From CAZOVK01 sp964583165 (lineage in GTDB: Bacteria > Bacillota > Clostridia > Lachnospirales > WRAX01), in NCBI GenBank assembly GCA_964583165.1, contig CAZOVK010000028.1:1-28093 (forward strand): a stretch of 28,093 nucleotides of DNA, written 5' to 3'. The notes under the pieces are model-generated. The model ran no database searches. It was not told the origin of the DNA and was given only the letters and a program-made list of their open reading frames with translations. Every line of letters starts with the position of its first letter. The stretch's first letter is position 1. The translations under genes were made by a program, and so were the position numbers. Shown here in pieces: positions 23,848 to 28,093 of this stretch.

Positions 23848-25606
23848 ATTGTACCGCCAGATATTTGCCGCGATAGTTTTCATACCGTTCGCGGTAACGC
23901 TCGTTTGTTTCCATATGAAGGCTCTCTATATACTCTTGACTGCGGTATTCGTCATCTGTCAGCGCGATTACCTGCGCTATTATAGCGGCGCAACGGTCGG
24001 TTATCTGCTCACACTGTAGCAGAATCTCGTCAAAGTAGAACCCTGCCTCGGTTGAGCACATGCCCGCCTTCACGCGCTCGATATGCGCGGCGCGATAGGT
24101 GTTACACATGACATACGCAACCTCTGTGAGCGGGAACACGTCCTCGCCGATTCGCGCGTTGTCTTCGGCGCACGCCTTTGTCGTGCCATTGACGAGTTCG
24201 ATTATGGCATTGAGTATGCGCTCGAGTTCTTCCTTTGCCGCGTCAGTCAGTTTTATGCTGTTTTCGTCCATGTTTGAGGTAACTGTCAGATATTTCTTAG
24301 CCGAATCCGCTATGCGCTCTAGGTTTCTCACAGAGTGCAGAAGCTTTGAAATGTAACGGCTTTCCTGCATGGTGAGCGGTCGGCGCGTGACCTGAACTAC
24401 ATAGGCATTAAGCCTGTCTGCAACACGGTTCACGTCTTTTTCCAGCTGTTCAATCTGTTCAAGCTTGTTCGCGTCATAGTTCAAAATGGCATCCGCCGCA
24501 AACGCCACGTCTTCGGCGACACGTTTAGAGAGTGTCGCGACTGTGTTTTTACACTGTTCAATAGCGAAAGCGGGTGACGACAGGAAGCGCGGGTCAAGCG
24601 ATACGCCGGGTATTATCTCATCACTGTCGGCCGCGTCTTTGACAGTCAGTGTCGCAAGTTTGGCCAAGAGTTTCGTGAACGGTAAGAATAATAATGTACA
24701 GAAGATATTGAAAATTGAGTGAATGATGGCTATATCGAGCGCGTTAACCGTATCATTCCAGAAAGGAAAGCCGATTAGTTGCTGTATCAGATAACACAAG
24801 GTCAGGAAAATGATAGTACCGATGACATTGAAGTACAGGTGAACGAACGCAACGCGCTTCGCCTCACGCTTCGTGCCTATTGACGAAAGCATGGCCGTTA
24901 CGCATGTACCGATGTTTTGCCCCAAAATAATCGGTATCGCAGACGAGTATGTAACCGCACCCGTCACCGACAATGCCTGCAAAATACCCACTGAAGCCGA
25001 CGACGACTGAACAATCGCCGTAACAATCGTACCGAGCAGAACGCCCGCAATCGGGTTTGTAAACATTACCAACAAATTCTGAAAGTTCGGGTCGCTTCTA
25101 AGCGGTGAAACGGCCGACGACATGAAATCCATACCATAGATTAGAACGGTGAAGCCCATGAGTATATATCCGATATTTGCTTTCTTCTCAAACTTGGGAA
25201 AAACGCAAAGCACCGCGCCAATGACGGCGAAAATAAGTGTGAAGTTCTTGGGTTGAAGCATCATTACGAAAAAGTTGTTGCCCTCTAACCCCGCAAGTGA
25301 CAATATCCACGCCGTGACGGTTGTTCCTACATTGGAGCCCATGATAATACCGATAGCCTGTGAGAATTTCATAATGCCGGAGTTGACGAAACCCACAGTC
25401 ATAACGGTTGTCGCGGATGACGACTGAATGAACGCGGTCACGATTGCGCCTAAGATTACGCCTTTGATAGGGTTATTTGTAAATTTCTCGAGAATCTTTT
25501 CTAGCCGCCCGCCCGCCGTTCGCGCGAGTGCGCCGCCCATGACGTTCATGCCATAAAGGAACAGCCCCAGCCCGCCAAACAGTTTTAGTACAGAAAATAC
25601 ATTCAT
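23846..25606 (-). CDS. Na+/phosphate cotransporter with PhoU-like C-terminal domain
   Basis: This 586-residue membrane protein of the NptA/PNaS family probably imports phosphate with sodium. It carries the paired inverted repeats of the family, each with a QSSSA motif: QSSSATTVMTVGF at about residue 61, and QSSSASVGILQALS in the second half of the membrane domain. About eight hydrophobic segments occupy residues 1-320. The C-terminal 230 residues form a helical PhoU-like domain (DANKLEQIEQLEKDVNRVAD, SVRNLERIADSAKKYL), which in relatives modulates transport. The frame runs upstream to 25663, but GGAGGG (25611-25616) precedes the ATG at 25606, and homology begins at MNVFSVLKLFGGLGLFLYGM. It is monocistronic, with terminators on both sides. 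Confidence 0.93.
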   Translation of the reverse strand: MNVFSVLKLFGGLGLFLYGMNVMGGALARTAGGRLEKILEKFTNNPIKGVILGAIVTAFIQSSSATTVMTVGFVNSGIMKFSQAIGIIMGSNVGTTVTAWILSLAGLEGNNFFVMMLQPKNFTLIFAVIGAVLCVFPKFEKKANIGYILMGFTVLIYGMDFMSSAVSPLRSDPNFQNLLVMFTNPIAGVLLGTIVTAIVQSSSASVGILQALSVTGAVTYSSAIPIILGQNIGTCVTAMLSSIGTKREAKRVAFVHLYFNVIGTIIFLTLCYLIQQLIGFPFWNDTVNALDIAIIHSIFNIFCTLLFLPFTKLLAKLATLTVKDAADSDEIIPGVSLDPRFLSSPAFAIEQCKNTVATLSKRVAEDVAFAADAILNYDANKLEQIEQLEKDVNRVADRLNAYVVQVTRRPLTMQESRYISKLLHSVRNLERIADSAKKYLTVTSNMDENSIKLTDAAKEELERILNAIIELVNGTTKACAEDNARIGEDVFPLTEVAYVMCNTYRAAHIERVKAGMCSTEAGFYFDEILLQCEQITDRCAAIIAQVIALTDDEYRSQEYIESLHMETNERYRERYENYRGKYLAVQ

Positions 25607-25724
25607 AGCGCCCTCCGTAAGCACGTGTAAAACCGATTTTTCCTCAATATAAGTGTAGCACATAATTGTCGTGAAACAACTAAATCACATAAAATCTTTG
25701 TAAAATCTTGTAGGTTCATCATGT

Positions 25725-25746
25725 AAAAAAAGAGGGCCAAGCCCTC
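25725..25746 (-). terminator. Intrinsic terminator of the DUF255 gene
   Basis: Read on the minus strand, GAGGGC pairs with GCCCTC across a TTG loop (25732-25746), followed by a run of seven T (25725-25731). It lies three bases after the DUF255 stop. Confidence 0.88.
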
Positions 25747-25748
25747 CA

Positions 25749-27722
25749 TTATATTGTAATATCTGCATAAAACGGGTTCTCATTCACAGGCGGGCGGCAA
25801 CTGTCATTGTCGCAAATATAGTAGGTCGTGTGGCTGTCAACCAGCGGGTAATTCTCATCGCCACCCTCAATTACCATAACAAGCGCATCCGGTGGAAAGC
25901 CCTCACACGCCGCCACCCTATCCGCACCCCGTTTGAGCGCCACATGTATAACCATCGGCGGGTTTAAGAATTTCAGCGCCGTAAACAGGAAAAACATATG
26001 CCCGCCCGCGTAATCTGCGGCTTCTCGCGCCAAATAGTTAGTCTGCAAGTCCAACAGTTCCGAATAATATTGACTGCCCCTAAGCCGCGACAATACATAG
26101 AGGTTATACGCCATGACCGCATTACCACTCGGTATTGCGCCGTCATAGCTCTCCTTAGGGCGTGTGGGCAAACTCTCGGCCGAATGTCCGTAGAGATAGA
26201 AGCCACCGCGCTCCTTGTCCATAAACTCGTCAACGGCTCTTTTCATGAGCTTTTCCGCTGTATCGAGATACCAATTGCCCTTTTCGGCGCGGTGAAGCTC
26301 AATCAACCCAAAAACCATATATGCCGCGTCGTCTAAAAACGCAGTGTGCGTACATTTATGGGCGCGGTAACTTGTGAACACGCGGTTGTCATTCGTCATC
26401 TGCCGTATAACAAACGACGCGGCGTGTTCAGCGGCGTTAAAATACACCTTGTTTCCAAAAACCGTGTATGCGCGCGCTAATGCGCCAATCATCAGCCCGT
26501 TCCACGCGCTCAAAATCTTGTCGTCTTTGTGCAGTTTCATGCGCTCTTTGCGATACTCATATATAATAGGCAACAGATTTTCAAACGACGCGTTCGGCGC
26601 AAGCTTTTTGCCAATGAGGTTGGGTATATTCTTGCCCTCGAAGTTCCCGCGAGCCGTTATCCCATAATGGCGACAGAACGCCCCCGCTTGCGGTTCGGGA
26701 ATAAGCGCGGTTATCTCTGACGGCGCAAAGACGTAATACTTGCCCTCTTCTCCCTCACTATCCGCGTCTTGCGCTGAGAAAAACGCGCCACTCGCGTCCG
26801 TCATCTCGCGTATGATATATTGTATGGTCTTTTCCGCGACTTCTTTGTAAAGTGGCTTTTTCGTGAAGTCATAGGCCTTGGCATATGCCATAATCAACAA
26901 AGCGTTGTCATACAACATCTTCTCGAAATGGGGAACAAGCCACATATCATCTGTCGAATAACGCGAAAACCCAAAACCTATATGGTCAAAAATCCCACCG
27001 CGATACATAGCTTCTAGCGTGTGTTCGGCCATAGACAGCGCCCGCTTCTGCCCTCGCGCCTTATAGAAATCCAACAAGAACAGAATCCCATGCGGCATCG
27101 GGAATTTCGGCGCACCGCCGAAACCGCCATGCGTTTCGTCATATGACGTGTTCATGCTCTCATAACAGTCGTATATGAGCTGTTCAATGTCAACATCCTT
27201 GGTGTTTTCCTTCTCGCCTTTCTCGGCTTTCAAGCTTTTTTCGATACTGTCTGCCGAATCAAGCAGTTTCTCCCTATCCGTCTGCCACATCATACTTACG
27301 CGGTTCAGTATCTCGATTATCCCAAAGCGCCCATACTTGTTATGCTTAGGTAAATACGTAGCCGCATAGAACGCGCGTTTATCGGGTGTCATAATTATCG
27401 TAAGCGGCCAACCACCACTCCCCGTCAACATCTGGCAAACGCGCATATAGACACTGTCCACGTCGGGGCGTTCCTCTTTGTCTACCTTAATTGCTATAAA
27501 ACGGCTGTTCAGAAGCTCCGCGACCTCGTTGTCCTCAAAGCTTTCGTGCGCCATGACGTGACACCAATGACAAGTCGAGTAACCGATACTCAAAAACACG
27601 GGTTTTTCTTCGCGCTTCGCCTTCTCAAACGCTTCATCCCCCCACGGAAGCCAATGCACGGGGTTGTTCGCGTGTTGTATCAGATATGGGCTTGTTTCAT
27701 ACATCAATTTATTTGCGCTCAT
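25749..27722 (-). CDS. Thioredoxin-fold DUF255 protein (YyaL / spermatogenesis-associated protein 20 family)
   Basis: This 657-residue cytoplasmic protein has an N-terminal thioredoxin-like domain and a large alpha/alpha-barrel of the glycosyl-hydrolase/epimerase type. The thioredoxin region is highly characteristic: NPVHWLPWGDEAFEKA, then GYSTCHWCHVMAHESFED with C51 and C54 as CxxC. GSGGWPLTIIMTPD and FGGAPKFPMP follow, and HFEKMLYDNALL and DADSEGEEGKYY lie in the barrel. Length fits the family (600-700). The function of bacterial YyaL homologues is not established; redox and sugar-related roles have been proposed from the fold. The ATG at 27722 has GAGGT upstream, and a perfect-armed palindrome lies 15 bases before it. 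Confidence 0.92.
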   Translation of the reverse strand: MSANKLMYETSPYLIQHANNPVHWLPWGDEAFEKAKREEKPVFLSIGYSTCHWCHVMAHESFEDNEVAELLNSRFIAIKVDKEERPDVDSVYMRVCQMLTGSGGWPLTIIMTPDKRAFYAATYLPKHNKYGRFGIIEILNRVSMMWQTDREKLLDSADSIEKSLKAEKGEKENTKDVDIEQLIYDCYESMNTSYDETHGGFGGAPKFPMPHGILFLLDFYKARGQKRALSMAEHTLEAMYRGGIFDHIGFGFSRYSTDDMWLVPHFEKMLYDNALLIMAYAKAYDFTKKPLYKEVAEKTIQYIIREMTDASGAFFSAQDADSEGEEGKYYVFAPSEITALIPEPQAGAFCRHYGITARGNFEGKNIPNLIGKKLAPNASFENLLPIIYEYRKERMKLHKDDKILSAWNGLMIGALARAYTVFGNKVYFNAAEHAASFVIRQMTNDNRVFTSYRAHKCTHTAFLDDAAYMVFGLIELHRAEKGNWYLDTAEKLMKRAVDEFMDKERGGFYLYGHSAESLPTRPKESYDGAIPSGNAVMAYNLYVLSRLRGSQYYSELLDLQTNYLAREAADYAGGHMFFLFTALKFLNPPMVIHVALKRGADRVAACEGFPPDALVMVIEGGDENYPLVDSHTTYYICDNDSCRPPVNENPFYADITI

Positions 27723-27736
27723 GTTTTACCTCACAA

Positions 27737-27750
27737 TGTTTAGTTAAACA
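27737..27750. promoter_or_regulatory. Candidate operator palindrome upstream of the DUF255 gene
   Basis: TGTTTAGTTAAACA has perfect 6-base arms (TGTTTA and TAAACA) around a two-base centre, and lies just upstream of the minus-strand Shine-Dalgarno. Position and symmetry fit a repressor site, but I could not assign a regulator, and AT-rich palindromes occur by chance. Confidence 0.3.
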
Positions 27751-27786
27751 TATCTTGCACATTGCGAGGCGAATTTATGAACGCAT

Positions 27787-27813
27787 AAAAAACAGGGGCG
27801 GCAAAGCCGCCCC
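27787..27813 (-). terminator. Intrinsic terminator of the formate/nitrite channel gene
   Basis: On the minus strand GGGGCGGC and GCCGCCCC (27795-27802 with 27806-27813) form a perfect 8-bp GC stem with a TTT loop. TG and then six T (27787-27792) follow. It lies 16 bases after the channel stop codon. Confidence 0.88.
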
Positions 27814-27828
27814 GAAGTAAAATTCGCG

Positions 27829-28093
27829 TTATTTACCAACCTTTGCTTTATCATTGGCAGGTTTCATATTCAACAGCCAGAAATACGCCATACCGACAAA
27901 AACGATACCGCCGACAAGGTTACCGATTGTAACGGGTAATAGATTATTGACAAACATTGAACCAAGGTTCAGATTCGCGATTGCGGTTTCGCTAACGCCA
28001 TGAGATATGGCCTCGGCCACATATTCGGGGTTGTTTTTTGCGAGTATGCCCGCGCTTATGTAATACATATTCGCGATACTATGCTCATAGCCC
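27829..28093 (-). CDS. Formate/nitrite transporter (FocA/NirC family), C-terminal part (cut by window edge)
   Basis: This is the last 87 codons of an FNT-family pentameric anion channel. FNT proteins have about 260-280 residues, so about 190 lie beyond the window edge. The frame is open to the edge, and its first readable residues, GYEHSIANMYYI, are the conserved FNT motif (G-F/Y-E-H-x-x-A-N-M) before a transmembrane helix. The last helix is TIGNLVGGIVFVGMAYFWLL, followed by a lysine-rich tail. The Met at 28068 lies inside this motif and is not the start. Formate transport would suit a mixed-acid fermenter, but FNT substrates (formate, nitrite, hydrosulfide) are not separable from this fragment. 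Confidence 0.92.
   Translation of the reverse strand, partial: GYEHSIANMYYISAGILAKNNPEYVAEAISHGVSETAIANLNLGSMFVNNLLPVTIGNLVGGIVFVGMAYFWLLNMKPANDKAKVGK

Noticed and set aside
25607..25663. A longer N-terminus for the Na/Pi transporter (19 extra residues)
   Set aside because: GGAGGG is placed for the ATG at 25606, and the family N-terminus begins there.
1..28093. CRISPR arrays, tRNA or rRNA genes, and insertion sequences
   Set aside because: I found no regularly spaced repeats of 20-40 bases, no cloverleaf-like segment, no rRNA sequence and no transposase motif in the intergenic regions.

Overview
The window looks like chromosome from a spore-forming, fermentative, anaerobic member of the Firmicutes, probably class Clostridia. 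The reasons are a SleC/Csp spore-germination pair, a MraZ-led division cluster, a Na/Pi-PhoU transporter, a formate/nitrite channel, frequent TTG starts behind strong Shine-Dalgarno sites, and sigma-A-type promoters. Base composition is intermediate by eye. I saw no insertion sequence, prophage, CRISPR array, rRNA or tRNA. The organism was judged from gene content only, since I could not run a search.

Layout. Positions 1-1342 (minus) hold the N-terminal half of a glycogen phosphorylase, divergent from a sugar isomerase/epimerase-like TIM barrel and a GNAT acetyltransferase (1486-3006). A bidirectional hairpin separates these from a 148-residue protein of unknown function (3040-3486, minus) that has a perfect-consensus promoter. 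At 3632-8430 is a two-gene spore-germination operon. It encodes a SleC-type cortex-lytic protein and a 1170-residue fusion of two Csp subtilisin-like proteases, both with an intact Asp-His-Ser triad. A membrane-anchored gluzincin protease follows (8512-9234).

Positions 9285-13958 hold an alpha/beta hydrolase, a membrane-embedded MurF-like ligase, D-Ala-D-Ala ligase and glycerol-3-phosphate dehydrogenase. A strong promoter drives this group, and a leader with mutually exclusive hairpins precedes ddl. Two tandem chemoreceptors of the same architecture (14061-18623) end at a strong terminator. A shortened division/cell-wall cluster follows (18881-23303): mraZ, rsmH, an ftsL-like gene and a class B penicillin-binding protein with PASTA domains. 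Three phased MraZ-box-like repeats precede it. A YqeG-type HAD phosphatase ends this block.

The last part is on the minus strand: a Na/phosphate cotransporter with a PhoU-like tail, a DUF255/YyaL thioredoxin-fold protein, and the C-terminus of a FocA/NirC channel cut by the window edge.

How the genes fit together: the dominant theme is peptidoglycan. Precursor synthesis (MurF-like ligase, Ddl), septal or spore crosslinking (PBP, FtsL, MraZ control) and cortex breakdown at germination (SleC, Csp) are all encoded within 20 kb. The observations most worth following are the doubly catalytic Csp fusion, with no cspC in the window, and the membrane Mur ligase group with its attenuator-like leader.
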